This document shows, piece after piece, positions 1 to 7,694 of a stretch of 38,257 bases of DNA. A model generated the notes under the pieces. The model was given only the letters and a program-made list of their open reading frames with translations, did not search any database and was not told the DNA's origin. The position numbers and the translations under genes were made by a program. Each line of letters starts with the position of its first letter. Positions within the stretch are counted from its first letter, which is position 1. Source of the DNA: JAQUBU01 sp036677685 (GTDB taxonomy: Bacteria > Bacillota > Syntrophomonadia > Syntrophomonadales > Syntrophomonadaceae); NCBI GenBank assembly GCA_036677685.1, contig JAVBWA010000035.1, positions 1 through 38,257 of the forward strand, given 5' to 3'.

Positions 1-19
1 TGAGGGTGACAATATACTC

Positions 20-48
20 TTGAACCCCATATTTATTTATGGTAGAAT
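20..48 (+). promoter_or_regulatory. Promoter of tRNA-Trp
   Basis: A sigma-A-type promoter is visible: -35 TTGAAC (20-25), a 17-base spacer, and -10 TAGAAT (43-48). It ends 26 bases before the tRNA, which suits direct transcription of the tRNA gene. Confidence 0.75.
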
Positions 49-74
49 TGTTTTTGCTGAGGTAATCAGCGCTT

Positions 75-150
75 AGGGGAGTAGCTCAATTGGCAGAGCA
101 TCGGTCTCCAAAACCGAGGGTTGCGTGTTCGATTCGCGTCTCCCCTGCCA
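75..150 (+). tRNA. tRNA-Trp (anticodon CCA)
   Basis: A complete cloverleaf can be drawn. The acceptor AGGGGAG (75-81) pairs with CTCCCCT (140-146), the D stem is GCTC/GAGC, and the anticodon stem TCGGT/ACCGA encloses the loop CTCCAAA with anticodon CCA. The T loop is TTCGATT, the discriminator is G, and CCA is encoded. The 3' part of the gene (124-150) is repeated perfectly at 2306-2332, the usual mark of a tRNA used as an integration site. Confidence 0.97.
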
Positions 151-165
151 CTAAGAACAAAGTAA
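124..165 (+). repeat. attL-like direct repeat, copy 1
   Basis: A 42-bp sequence made of the last 27 bases of tRNA-Trp plus 15 downstream bases (CTAAGAACAAAGTAA). It recurs without a mismatch at 2306-2347. Each copy is followed at once by its own, different, intrinsic terminator. Confidence 0.9.
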
Positions 166-194
166 CCGCGCAGTTTGCGCGGTTTTTGTTTTTC
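164..194 (+). terminator. Rho-independent terminator after tRNA-Trp
   Basis: The stem CCGCGCA/TGCGCGG (166-172 with 176-182), flanked by AA/TT, is followed by TTTTTGTTTTT. It lies 14 bases after the tRNA CCA end. Confidence 0.85.
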
Positions 195-284
195 TGGAAT
201 AGTATGCCTGATTTTAATTTGATGGGCAGTTAGTGGCCATACATTTATTTCCAGTAATTTTCAGTGAATTTTGAGCATATATTT

Positions 285-395
285 TTAGGTTGTTTTACTA
301 TCATTCTCTACCTTATTATAGGGTGATGAGTCATTAGGATTGTTGTCTACGCCAGCATTAACGGTTTTACTGATAATCTCCTCGATCTTGGTCAC
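285..395 (-). CDS. Small hypothetical protein downstream of rtcB (36 aa)
   Basis: An ORF below the usual length cut-off that begins with GTG at 395 behind a strong ribosome binding site (GAGGAGGGG, 5 bases before the start) and ends with TAA at 285. The N-terminus reads as a short amphipathic helix (TKIEEIISKTV) followed by a polar, Asn/Asp/Ser-rich tail, with no membrane segment or cysteines. It follows rtcB by 26 bases on the same strand and inside the same tRNA-bounded segment, so it is probably cotranscribed. An in-frame ATG overlaps the rtcB stop codon (TAATG) but lacks its own Shine-Dalgarno, so I prefer the GTG. I do not recognise a family, and a chance ORF remains possible. Confidence 0.45.
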   Translation of the reverse strand: MTKIEEIISKTVNAGVDNNPNDSSPYNKVENDSKTT

Positions 396-421
396 CCTTA
401 CCCCTCCTCTTGAACCATGCA

Positions 422-1636
422 TTAATTATTAGCCTTGAAATTATAAATAGGCTTAATTATGCTGACCACATCAACGGTATCTCCGATATTGGAGAGTATC
501 TCTTCCGCAGACTTATAAGCCATAGGGGATTCATCTAAGGTATATTCGTTAACCGATGTAGTATAAATCCCCTGCATCGTCTCCTGATATTCACTCATGC
601 TCAATAACTCTTTGGCCTTGGTTCTGCTCATCAACCTGCCGGCTCCATGCGGAGCTGAGAAATTCCATTCTTGATTGCCTTTGCCAATGGCGATGATACT
701 CCCATCCCTCATATTAATAGGGATGATTAATTTCTCGCCGTTATAAGCAGATACGCTGCCCTTACGGATAATGTTGTCATTAAAATTGATATAGTTATGA
801 ATAGTATGAAAGCTATTATGACCTGAAAGGGACATTTTCTGCAGGATGATTTCAGCCATGGTCTCCCTGTTCAATGTTGCGTAACGCTGGCATATCTCCA
901 TATCATGCAGATATTTATCCCGGTATTCCCCGGTTAAATAGCAGAGATCCTTATCGTATTTCGGCTGCAGTGAATCATATTTGTTCTTCAGCTGGCTTAG
1001 CGCTGCCTGGATCTGTTTTTTCTTGCCTTGTTTCTTAAAATCCTTAATCAAGGCTTCTCTCTCGATAAAATAGTTCTCCTTCCCGCTGCAGATATCTACA
1101 GCCAGCTTTTGATAAATATCGGCAACCTGCTTACCCAGGTTCCTACTCCCGGAGTGTATTACTAAATAGATATTGCCTTCATCATTTTTATTAAGCTCGA
1201 TGAAGTGGTTACCGCCCCCGAGAGTCCCCAGACTTTTTTCGATTCTCTTTGTGTTCTTTAAATCCCTGTAGCAGTATAAGTCCTGCAACTCAGGATACTT
1301 GACTATTCTTCCCTCGTGAGTATTCATGCCGGCAGGAATGTATTTATGTATGACTTCATCAAACTGAGGCAAGTCTATTTCAATCTTTCCAAGCTCAATA
1401 ACATACATTCCGCATCCGATATCCACGCCTACAAGGTTAGGAATAACCATGTGTCCCAGGTTTGCTGTAAAACCAATAACACATCCCATCCCTGCATGGT
1501 AGTCGGGCATAATTCGTATCTTACAATCCTTAACAAATTCTTGATTGCAGAGATTTAATATCTGGTCAACTGCAGCTTGTTCCAAACTGTCAGCAAATAT
1601 CCTTGCAGTATTATAACGGCCGGATACCTCAAACAT
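422..1636 (-). CDS. rtcB: RtcB-family RNA-splicing ligase
   Basis: A homolog of the GTP- and Mn-dependent ligase that joins RNA 2',3'-cyclic-phosphate or 3'-phosphate ends to 5'-OH ends. The 404-aa protein has the family motifs in order: DIGCGM with metal ligands D72 and C75, GGGNHFIE (N143, H144), HSGSRN (H161), HTIHNY (H280) and SAPHGAGR, whose H330 corresponds to the guanylylated histidine (H337 in E. coli). I chose the ATG at 1636 because GAGGGGG lies just upstream of it; the ATG at 1651 overlaps that site. No rtcA or prfH lies beside it. It sits within the tRNA-Trp-bounded segment with a cupin gene upstream and a small ORF downstream. A role in RNA repair follows from the family; the natural substrate is unknown. 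Confidence 0.93.
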   Translation of the reverse strand: MFEVSGRYNTARIFADSLEQAAVDQILNLCNQEFVKDCKIRIMPDYHAGMGCVIGFTANLGHMVIPNLVGVDIGCGMYVIELGKIEIDLPQFDEVIHKYIPAGMNTHEGRIVKYPELQDLYCYRDLKNTKRIEKSLGTLGGGNHFIELNKNDEGNIYLVIHSGSRNLGKQVADIYQKLAVDICSGKENYFIEREALIKDFKKQGKKKQIQAALSQLKNKYDSLQPKYDKDLCYLTGEYRDKYLHDMEICQRYATLNRETMAEIILQKMSLSGHNSFHTIHNYINFNDNIIRKGSVSAYNGEKLIIPINMRDGSIIAIGKGNQEWNFSAPHGAGRLMSRTKAKELLSMSEYQETMQGIYTTSVNEYTLDESPMAYKSAEEILSNIGDTVDVVSIIKPIYNFKANN

Positions 1637-1808
1637 TCTAGCCCCCCTCATTTAGTAGTTTAAACAAATTCACTTATCTTTCCATCTCTTTCACGTAAGC
1701 CCTGAACTGCGCAACATTAATTCATCTTCCGGTATTCAATCCTACTTATCAACCCAAGAAACAGTGCAACATTTAAGGCATACTTCAGACTTGTTATTTA
1801 GACATAAG

Positions 1809-2153
1809 TTACTCTGTTTTTATTCTTTTACCGCCAAAAGCATGAATCGACCTTGTTCCAGCTATGCATCTGCCCCACTGTTCTGTTCCTGCTGGGATAA
1901 ACAACTCATCTCCCGGATTGAGGACGATTTCACTGCCTTCAAAGCAGGCTATGTACTGACCTGACGCTATAATAATGTACTCATCAAAATCGTGATTGTG
2001 CTTTTTTGATTCCCTGTCGGAATAGCAAGTCCAGAAAGCCATCTGACCCCCTCCCGGCCCTTCATAATAATACCCCCTAATATCCTCCGTGTTTTGCATG
2101 CTAGCAGGTACGCAGTTCTTTTTATTTTTCATAAAATCGGGGAAATCTTTCAT
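1809..2153 (-). CDS. Cupin-domain protein
   Basis: A 114-aa single-domain beta-barrel protein. Cupin motif 1 is visible as H52-x-H54-x3-E58 followed by ASGQY, and motif 2 as PGDELFIPAG (80-89). The histidine normally found a few residues later in motif 2 (PxGxxH) is absent (TEQW here), although H104 could substitute, so metal binding is plausible but not certain. The start ATG at 2153 has GGAGG 10 bases upstream. It is encoded upstream of rtcB on the same strand, about 170 bases apart, inside the tRNA-Trp-bounded segment. Cupins of this size are often sugar-binding or sensory proteins or small isomerases or dioxygenases; no function can be assigned from the sequence. Confidence 0.85.
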   Translation of the reverse strand: MKDFPDFMKNKKNCVPASMQNTEDIRGYYYEGPGGGQMAFWTCYSDRESKKHNHDFDEYIIIASGQYIACFEGSEIVLNPGDELFIPAGTEQWGRCIAGTRSIHAFGGKRIKTE

Positions 2154-2305
2154 TATAGCTTGCCTCCAATTTATAACTTATTTATACATACCTAGACAAT
2201 AACATATTTTGGAACCTCATAAAGCATCCAAAATACCTATACCATTTTTAGGTTGTCAAGAACAGATTTCTTTTTACTTAGTACGGATCTTTAACAGACT
2301 ATGGA

Positions 2306-2347
2306 CGTGTTCGATTCGCGTCTCCCCTGCCACTAAGAACAAAGTAA
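2306..2347 (+). repeat. attR-like direct repeat, copy 2 (partial tRNA-Trp)
   Basis: A perfect 42-bp copy of 124-165, containing the T-arm, the acceptor 3' strand and CCA of tRNA-Trp but no 5' half, so it is not a functional tRNA. Confidence 0.9.
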
Positions 2348-2375
2348 AACCGGATTTTTTAGCTCCGGTTTTTTT
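2347..2375 (+). terminator. Rho-independent terminator after the attR-like repeat
   Basis: The stem AAACCGGA (47-54) pairs with TCCGGTTT (64-71) and is followed by a T run to 2375. Its position relative to the repeat matches the terminator behind the intact tRNA. It is therefore probably the original tRNA-Trp terminator, displaced by insertion. Confidence 0.8.
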
Positions 2376-2502
2376 GTGGCCCGAGTGAAAAATAAGTTGC
2401 CATTGAGAATATTAAAGTTGATTTTCAATAGTTTTTCTTTACTCCTCGAGCAAAAGAAGCTTACTATACATTTAGATAAAGATTAATCATGGGGGTAGAC
2501 TT

Positions 2503-3327
2503 TTGTATCACACAATCATTCCAATCTTTAATGGCTTCTTCTCCATTGATTTCGGTTCTATGCTTAATACCCATGCATCCTACTGGCCTTTTAGCTCCCG
2601 CATAGAAAAAAGCCCCAGCTTTGTTTTCCTGATTGTTGATGAACAGGGCGGTCCGGTATTAGTTGATACCGGTTTCAGCAAGGATTATATTTTTGGTTTT
2701 CCACCTTTCTCCTCCTGCCAGCGTGAGAAAAAGGATGAGCTTCTCTCTTCGCTATATTTGAAAGGGTTCCGCCCGGACGATATTGAGCGAATCATTATGA
2801 CCCATATCCACTGGGATCATACAGGTGGTATGGAGTATTTTCCCAATTCCACTTTCTATGTGCAAGCCGAAGATTTTCGTGCTCTTTTTCGTCTGCAGCC
2901 CAATGAAGAAACCGGCTACTGTCCATCCCATTGGCTCCCGCATTTGTCACGGGTTCAGCTTATTGAGGGCAATACAGACATAAAACCCGGTATCAGGTTA
3001 ATTTTAAGCGGAGGTCATACCCCAGGCCACCAGATGGTGGAGGTAGCAACCAGGGCAGGTAAGGTATTATTGGGAGGAGATATACGATTTGATTATTCGA
3101 AAATGTGGCAGGTGCCCCAGGAAAATTGGGATTTGCTGCGTAATGGACCAGGGCAAAAGATGTTTTGGAACAACGAAATACTGCCTGCTTTAAAGGAATG
3201 GCTGGAAAGCAGAAAAGCATTGGCATCTCCATTAGTGCTTAACCCCAAGCCTAAAATAGCATCCGATTATTATAAGGTATTATTCTCCCATGACTCAGGG
3301 CTTTTAAATACTAAGTCCATTCCTTAA
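2503..3327 (+). CDS. MBL-fold metallohydrolase (AHL-lactonase-like)
   Basis: A 274-aa member of the metallo-beta-lactamase fold superfamily. The dinuclear metal site is readable as H101-x-H103-x-D105-H106, H172 in GGHTPGH and D193 in GGDIRFD. Overall layout and size resemble the N-acyl homoserine lactonase-like branch, but that branch is broad and the substrate cannot be read from motifs. The start is TTG at 2503, with GGGGGT about 8 bases before it; a nearby ATG at 2489 is out of frame. The gene stands alone, between the displaced tRNA terminator and a small membrane-protein gene, with no visible signal peptide, so it is probably cytoplasmic. Confidence 0.85.
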   Translation: MYHTIIPIFNGFFSIDFGSMLNTHASYWPFSSRIEKSPSFVFLIVDEQGGPVLVDTGFSKDYIFGFPPFSSCQREKKDELLSSLYLKGFRPDDIERIIMTHIHWDHTGGMEYFPNSTFYVQAEDFRALFRLQPNEETGYCPSHWLPHLSRVQLIEGNTDIKPGIRLILSGGHTPGHQMVEVATRAGKVLLGGDIRFDYSKMWQVPQENWDLLRNGPGQKMFWNNEILPALKEWLESRKALASPLVLNPKPKIASDYYKVLFSHDSGLLNTKSIP

Positions 3328-3558
3328 TAGTGGGTAAGGAGTATGGGGTATGAACCAATACTACTTCATATTCCATAGTTCCCTCTTATCTACATGCTTA
3401 TGATTTCAAGTTGTCTTATGGTATTCTTTAAGCGGCTTAAAACAGGAATAGCAGATGTCCCCCTCACACCTTACCCCTCACCTTTTAACGGCTAAAAAGT
3501 ATCAATTTCCTTGTACCTGTCAATACTTTCAACAATATTGATTGGGAGGTATCAGGAT

Positions 3559-3828
3559 TTGAAAGTTGAAGGCACACTATTTGTAATGCTATGGCTTGCG
3601 CTGCTCCTTCTGGAGCTCGCAGTATTCGGTTATGTAAGAACCAATAACCCCTGGTATATTTTGAGTGCCGGCATTTCCACAGCAGCCTTATGCTCGGCAG
3701 GTTGCTTGCTATATGTAGTGGCTGGAAAAACACCGGGGAGTAGGCAAGATTATTATTTCTATTTCACGGATAATCGGCGGATTAAGGAAGAACCCTTTGG
3801 TTTCCTCCCTGCCGCCAAAAGAAAATAA
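3559..3828 (+). CDS. Small hypothetical membrane protein (89 aa)
   Basis: The start is TTG at 3559, chosen because GGGAGG lies 9 bases upstream; the longer reading from 3511 lacks a ribosome binding site. Two hydrophobic segments are clear: FVMLWLALLLLELAVFGYV near the N-terminus and WYILSAGISTAALCSAGCLL about 10 residues later. A polar tail follows, with many Tyr and Arg/Lys residues and a Lys/Arg-rich end. The N-terminal hairpin suggests a two-span membrane protein with a cytoplasmic C-terminal tail. A strong intrinsic terminator follows at 3884. I do not recognise the family. Confidence 0.6.
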   Translation: MKVEGTLFVMLWLALLLLELAVFGYVRTNNPWYILSAGISTAALCSAGCLLYVVAGKTPGSRQDYYFYFTDNRRIKEEPFGFLPAAKRK

Positions 3829-3883
3829 AAGTGCTGAAAGCTCAGGGGGGTCTACCTCCTGCTCTTGCGACTATGCAGGCAGT

Positions 3884-3912
3884 AAAAAGGGGGGTTTTCA
3901 CCCCCCTTTTGA
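3884..3912. terminator. Bidirectional terminator between convergent genes
   Basis: AAAAGGGGGG (3885-3894) pairs with CCCCCCTTTT (3901-3910) around a 6-base loop. A-run and T-run arms on both sides allow it to serve both the plus-strand membrane-protein gene and the minus-strand EF-G-like gene that ends at 3925. Confidence 0.85.
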
Positions 3913-3924
3913 TTCCAAGCCTCT

Positions 3925-5973
3925 TTACTTCTCTTTCTCCTCTTTTTCCTGTTTGGCTTTCTCAATTATCTTTTCAGCATATTGCATGGGAACTTCCTCA
4001 TAATGGTCAAATTCCATTTTGAACTTACCGCGCCCCTGGGTTATGGACTTGAGGTCAATAGTATACCGGGCCATTTCCGCCAGAGGAACCTGGGCCTTAA
4101 TCATCTGCTTATTCCCCGCCGGTTCCATACCCTGTACCCGACCCCGTTTGCTGTTCAAATCGCCGATGATATCACCCATGTAAGACTCGGGAACTTCAAT
4201 CTGTACATTCACAATAGGTTCCAAAAGTACGGGTTTAGCCGCTTCCAGTCCTTTTTTGAAAGCTATGCGGGCAGCCATTTTAAACGCCATTTCTGAAGAG
4301 TCTACGGAATGGTAGGAGCCGTCATAAAGAGTAGCTTTCAAATTACTTACCGGGTATCCTGCCAAAACCCCTTCGTCCAGAGCTTCTATTAATCCTTTTT
4401 CAACAGCGGGGAAATACTGCCGGGGCACTGAACCGCCAAAGACGTTTTCCGCAAATTCAAAATTTCCCTCAGTGGAAGGTTCAAACTTAATCCAAACATG
4501 ACCATACTGACCATGGCCGCCGCTCTGTTTCTTGTGCTTGCCTTCGGTTTCCACCGTGGCTCTTATGGTTTCGCGGTAAGGAATTCTCATTTCTTTGCTT
4601 ACTACATCAACTCCAAATTTTCTGGAAAGCTTGTCAAGCAAAATGTCAACATGGGCATCGCCCATGGTTTTCATTATGGTTTGACGGGTTTCAGTATTTT
4701 TCTCCACCTTTATGGTGGGGTCTTCTTCCAGCAATCTCTGCAGGGCACCGCTGAGTTTGTCCTCATCACCCTTGCTCTTTGGTTCAATCGCCATGCTTAA
4801 TGTAGGTTCGGGGAACTCGATGGGATCCATGATCACCGGGTTGGCCTTGGTAGTAAGCGTATCACCGGTAGAAGTTACCGCCAGCTTGGCGACTGCTGCA
4901 ATATCACCGGCATTCAGTTCAGGCACTGCAGCCTGTTCTTTGCCGGTCATAACCAGTATTTGAGCAAACTTTTCATCTTTTTCCTTGTTGGCATTATATA
5001 CTACACTATCCGCCTTCATTTTTCCGGTAAACAAGCGGAACATGGTAAGCCGGCCAATATAGGGGTCAGCTATGGTCTTGAACACTTGGGCTACCATCGG
5101 TTCGTTTTCAATATCCTTGCCTTTTACCAGAACATTGTTTTCCGGGCTGGTGCCGCAGTCGACTATGAAGTCCATCAAGGGGCTGACTGCGATATTATTC
5201 AATGATGAGCCGCAAAATACGAAAACAGCCGAACCATTTACCGCTGCCGCTTTAATTCCGGCCATGATTTCCTCGTCGCTTAACTCCTCACCGTCCAAAT
5301 ACTTGGTCAGAAGGTCGTCATCAGCTTCAGCAGCAGCTTCTACCAGAGCTTCTTTATAGCTTTCCACATCATCCATCATATCGGCGGGGATATCTCCTAC
5401 CGTTATCTTGCCGCTGCCCGGTTCAAATAGCAGGGCCTTCATTTTAATTAAATCCACTACTCCTTTAAAACTGGCCTCTGCACCGATAGGCAATTGCACG
5501 GGAACAATATTGTCACTGAAAGTCTCTTTAAGTTCGGCCAGTGCCTTATAAAAGTCGGCATTCTCACGGTCCATTTTATTAATAAAAGCCAGTTTGGGAA
5601 CATCAGGATAGTCTTCCCAGACGATTTCGGTCTGCACTTCGACTCCGGCAGTAGCTGAAAGCATTACCAGCATTGAATCTACAACTTTAAGAGCTCCTAC
5701 TACTTCAAAATAAAAATCAGCATAACCCGGTGTATCTAAAATATTTATCTTGTGATCCCTATATTCACAGGGAACCATAGCTGTGCTGATGGTAATTTTT
5801 TTCTTTACCTCTTCCGGCAGGAAATCGGCCACGGTGTTGCCGTCGTCAACCTTACCGAGCCTCTTAGTAGCACCTGTATTGTAAATCATTGCTTCGGCCA
5901 GAGATGTTTTTCCCGTACCTCCATGCCCAACCAGAGCAATATTACGAATCTTACTACTAGGGTACACCTTCAT
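3925..5973 (-). CDS. Elongation factor G-like protein (EF-G-2 type GTPase)
   Basis: A 682-aa translational GTPase with full EF-G architecture. The GTP-binding motifs are GHGGTGKT (16-23), DTPGYADF (80-87) and NKMD (132-135), followed by domains II-V. The P-loop and the DTPGY sequence differ from canonical EF-G (GHIDAGKT, DTPGH): the catalytic His of the DTPGH motif is Tyr84. That combination is typical of the paralogous EF-G-2 group, as I recall for the Thermus thermophilus EF-G-2, so this is probably not the main translocase, which would sit in the rpsL-rpsG-fusA-tuf operon. The start ATG at 5973 follows AGGAGGAGG. The gene is followed by a bidirectional terminator. The role of EF-G-2 proteins is unsettled. 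Confidence 0.93.
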   Translation of the reverse strand: MKVYPSSKIRNIALVGHGGTGKTSLAEAMIYNTGATKRLGKVDDGNTVADFLPEEVKKKITISTAMVPCEYRDHKINILDTPGYADFYFEVVGALKVVDSMLVMLSATAGVEVQTEIVWEDYPDVPKLAFINKMDRENADFYKALAELKETFSDNIVPVQLPIGAEASFKGVVDLIKMKALLFEPGSGKITVGDIPADMMDDVESYKEALVEAAAEADDDLLTKYLDGEELSDEEIMAGIKAAAVNGSAVFVFCGSSLNNIAVSPLMDFIVDCGTSPENNVLVKGKDIENEPMVAQVFKTIADPYIGRLTMFRLFTGKMKADSVVYNANKEKDEKFAQILVMTGKEQAAVPELNAGDIAAVAKLAVTSTGDTLTTKANPVIMDPIEFPEPTLSMAIEPKSKGDEDKLSGALQRLLEEDPTIKVEKNTETRQTIMKTMGDAHVDILLDKLSRKFGVDVVSKEMRIPYRETIRATVETEGKHKKQSGGHGQYGHVWIKFEPSTEGNFEFAENVFGGSVPRQYFPAVEKGLIEALDEGVLAGYPVSNLKATLYDGSYHSVDSSEMAFKMAARIAFKKGLEAAKPVLLEPIVNVQIEVPESYMGDIIGDLNSKRGRVQGMEPAGNKQMIKAQVPLAEMARYTIDLKSITQGRGKFKMEFDHYEEVPMQYAEKIIEKAKQEKEEKEK

Positions 5974-6018
5974 TAAACAACCTCCTCCTAAATTGCTGTC
6001 AACTGTAAAAATGGTACT

Positions 6019-6036
6019 ATACTTTCATTAAAGTAT
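6019..6036. promoter_or_regulatory. Inverted repeat upstream of the EF-G-like gene
   Basis: ATACTTT-CATT-AAAGTAT is a perfect 7-bp inverted repeat 46 bases before the EF-G-like start codon, in AT-rich sequence where a promoter would be expected. It could be an operator. No regulator gene lies nearby, and the promoter itself is not clear. Confidence 0.3.
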
Positions 6037-6061
6037 CAAAACTTTTTCAATAAAATTTGGT

Positions 6062-6319
6062 CTATTTCTTGCTCAGAACATAGAATATCCAATATAGCAA
6101 GAGAGCTGCCAGCGCAAAAAGCAGCATTTGGTAAATCATGATGCCTTTGAACACATCCATGACCAGAGTGAAGACTATTCCCAAGGCCAGAGGAAAAAGC
6201 AGCAGTTTACTAATAGGTTTATCCGGATAATTGGGGTTTTCCTTCTTTTTCTTGATATATGAGAAATTCAAGAGGAAGAAAAAAATCACTGAATTAATAA
6301 GAAGGCTAATAAATATCAT
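6062..6319 (-). CDS. Small hypothetical membrane protein, coupled to surE (85 aa)
   Basis: The reading frame is open further upstream, but the ATG at 6319 is preceded at 8 bases by GGGAG and overlaps the end of surE by 14 bases, so I take it as the start and infer translational coupling. Three hydrophobic segments are visible: residues about 1-19 (MIFISLLINSVIFFFLLNF), 39-58 (LLLFPLALGIVFTLVM) and 63-82. A short cytoplasmic-looking loop KKKKENPNYPDKP follows the first. The family is not recognised. Gene order lepB-surE-this gene with 4-bp and 14-bp overlaps indicates one transcript. Confidence 0.7.
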   Translation of the reverse strand: MIFISLLINSVIFFFLLNFSYIKKKKENPNYPDKPISKLLLFPLALGIVFTLVMDVFKGIMIYQMLLFALAALLLYWIFYVLSKK

Positions 6320-7124
6320 GAGGTTCTCCCGAATCATAGAATTGTTCCATAAAAGGGCTGGCAAAATAGTCTCCCCAGGAGCTTTTGTATTCTTGAATAA
6401 GCCGGTAATCAGTAAGATCAAAATGAATGGGTGTAACACTTATATAGGAATCCTGAATTGCTTTTACATCACTTTCGGCTTCCTGCGGTTCATCCATAAC
6501 CCCGCCCCCCAGCCAGTAATAAGTATTGCCGCGCGGGTCCTGCCGCTCTTCGAAAAGGTTATCGTAGTTCCTGGTTCCCAGCTTGGTGATTCGCATCCCT
6601 TTAATGTTTTCGGTTGCCAGGGCAGGAATATTAATATTCAATATGGTCTCAGGCTGGATACCCTGGTTTTTTAGAATGCTTACGACTTTACTGGTAAACC
6701 TGGCCGCAAAGGAGAAATCCGACTCCCGCTTATGGGAGTTCAAGGATACCGCGATTGCTGGTGCACCCATAATCACACCCTCAACCGCAGCTGAAACGGT
6801 TCCTGAATAAAGCACATCGGTCCCCAGGTTTGGCCCGTGGTTAATTCCCGATACCACCAAATCAATTTTTTCATCAATCAACCTGCTGATGGCCAGCTTG
6901 ACACAATCTACAGGTGTCCCGCCAACTGTCCAGCTTTTTTTAGCTGCCGCCAGTTGTGCCGGCTGCACCTTGATGGGTTCAAAAACCGTTATGGAATGCC
7001 CGGTGCCGCTTCTTTCGCGGTCAGGAGCCGCCACATATATTTCCGCCAAGGCACTCAGTTCACTGATCAGAGCCTGAAGCCCGGCTGCATAGATACCATC
7101 ATCATTGGTCAAGAGGATTCTCAT
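6306..7124 (-). CDS. surE: 5'/3'-nucleotidase SurE
   Basis: The 272-aa protein has the SurE metal-site signature: N7-D8-D9-G at the N-terminus, S39 in RERSGTGHS, and N94 in SGINHGPN. SurE dephosphorylates nucleoside 5'- and 3'-monophosphates (and in some species short polyphosphate) and acts in the cytoplasm. The start ATG overlaps the lepB stop codon (ATGA), so it is translated directly after lepB. The length is normal for the family (about 250-270 aa), with no disrupted motif. No pcm or other classical surE neighbour is present, which is usual outside proteobacteria. Confidence 0.96.
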   Translation of the reverse strand: MRILLTNDDGIYAAGLQALISELSALAEIYVAAPDRERSGTGHSITVFEPIKVQPAQLAAAKKSWTVGGTPVDCVKLAISRLIDEKIDLVVSGINHGPNLGTDVLYSGTVSAAVEGVIMGAPAIAVSLNSHKRESDFSFAARFTSKVVSILKNQGIQPETILNINIPALATENIKGMRITKLGTRNYDNLFEERQDPRGNTYYWLGGGVMDEPQEAESDVKAIQDSYISVTPIHFDLTDYRLIQEYKSSWGDYFASPFMEQFYDSGEPHDIY

Positions 7125-7666
7125 TCAAAAGAAACCTCCCTTTCCAATAGCTGCATATGATTCACAGGCCAGTAAATTGTAAATGCTTTGCCTTTGATAC
7201 GGTCCCTCTTCAACCATACGTTCCATAGATGACTGTCAAAACTGTTGTTGCGATTATCACCCAAAACCAGGAGGCTGTCGTTAGGCACCACTACCGGCCC
7301 AAAGTGATAATTAAGCGGTTCTGGCAGGTAAGGTTCCTTTAATGCGCGGTCATTTATATAGACCTTGCCGTCTTTCATCTCCACGGTTTCTCCAGGCAGT
7401 CCGATTACCCGCTTAATAAAATACTTGTCTGAATTGAGCTCTTCCGGCGGGTCCAAAATCACCACATCGCCGCGCACCGGTTCTTTGAAATAATAGATGA
7501 ACTTATTAACCATTACCCGGTCATCTATTTGCAAAGTGGGCAGCATCGACCCTGATGGTATTTCCCGTCCTTCAATAACAAAAGTCCTTAAAATCATAGC
7601 CAAAACAAAGGCAGTGATTACAATACTCAGTACTTCTTTTATAAGTCCTTTAAAATCATTACTCAT
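7121..7666 (-). CDS. lepB: Signal peptidase I
   Basis: A 181-aa single-span type I signal peptidase. The N-terminal membrane anchor is residues about 10-30 (EVLSIVITAFVLAMILRTFV). The catalytic serine is S40 in PSGSMLPTL, the general-base lysine is K85 in FIKRVIGLPGE, and the box E sequence GDNRNNSFDSH is near the C-terminus. It cleaves signal peptides of exported proteins at the outer face of the membrane. The start ATG at 7666 is preceded by GGGGGTGG, though about 14 bases away, so the site is not ideal. It is the first gene of the lepB-surE-membrane protein group. The structured repeat A lies immediately upstream. Confidence 0.96.
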   Translation of the reverse strand: MSNDFKGLIKEVLSIVITAFVLAMILRTFVIEGREIPSGSMLPTLQIDDRVMVNKFIYYFKEPVRGDVVILDPPEELNSDKYFIKRVIGLPGETVEMKDGKVYINDRALKEPYLPEPLNYHFGPVVVPNDSLLVLGDNRNNSFDSHLWNVWLKRDRIKGKAFTIYWPVNHMQLLEREVSFE

Positions 7667-7694
7667 AATATTTTAAAAATCCACCCCCATTTAC

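Larger units (their letters stand above)
124..2347. mobile_element. Putative tRNA-Trp mini-island or integration remnant
   Basis: A segment bounded by two perfect 42-bp direct repeats, the left one being the 3' end of tRNA-Trp. Duplication of a tRNA 3' end at the far boundary is the known product of tyrosine-recombinase integration into tRNA genes. Inside are three minus-strand genes (a cupin, an RtcB-family RNA ligase, a 36-aa ORF) and no integrase, excisionase or transposase. It could be a decayed element that lost its integrase, an element mobilised in trans, or a local duplication. Confidence 0.55.
2154..2502. other. Intergenic region holding the right boundary of the tRNA-Trp segment
   Basis: This 349-base stretch contains the second 42-bp repeat and its terminator. 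The remainder is AT-rich, and I see no ORF with a ribosome binding site. The part right of 2376 probably holds the promoter of the hydrolase gene that starts at 2503, but no clear -35/-10 pair stands out. Confidence 0.6.

Noticed and set aside
1652..1808. Coding remnant upstream of rtcB
   Set aside because: A short stretch on the minus strand reads like protein (CAVQGLRERDGKISEFV), but it has a stop codon just before it and no start. It is too short to assign.
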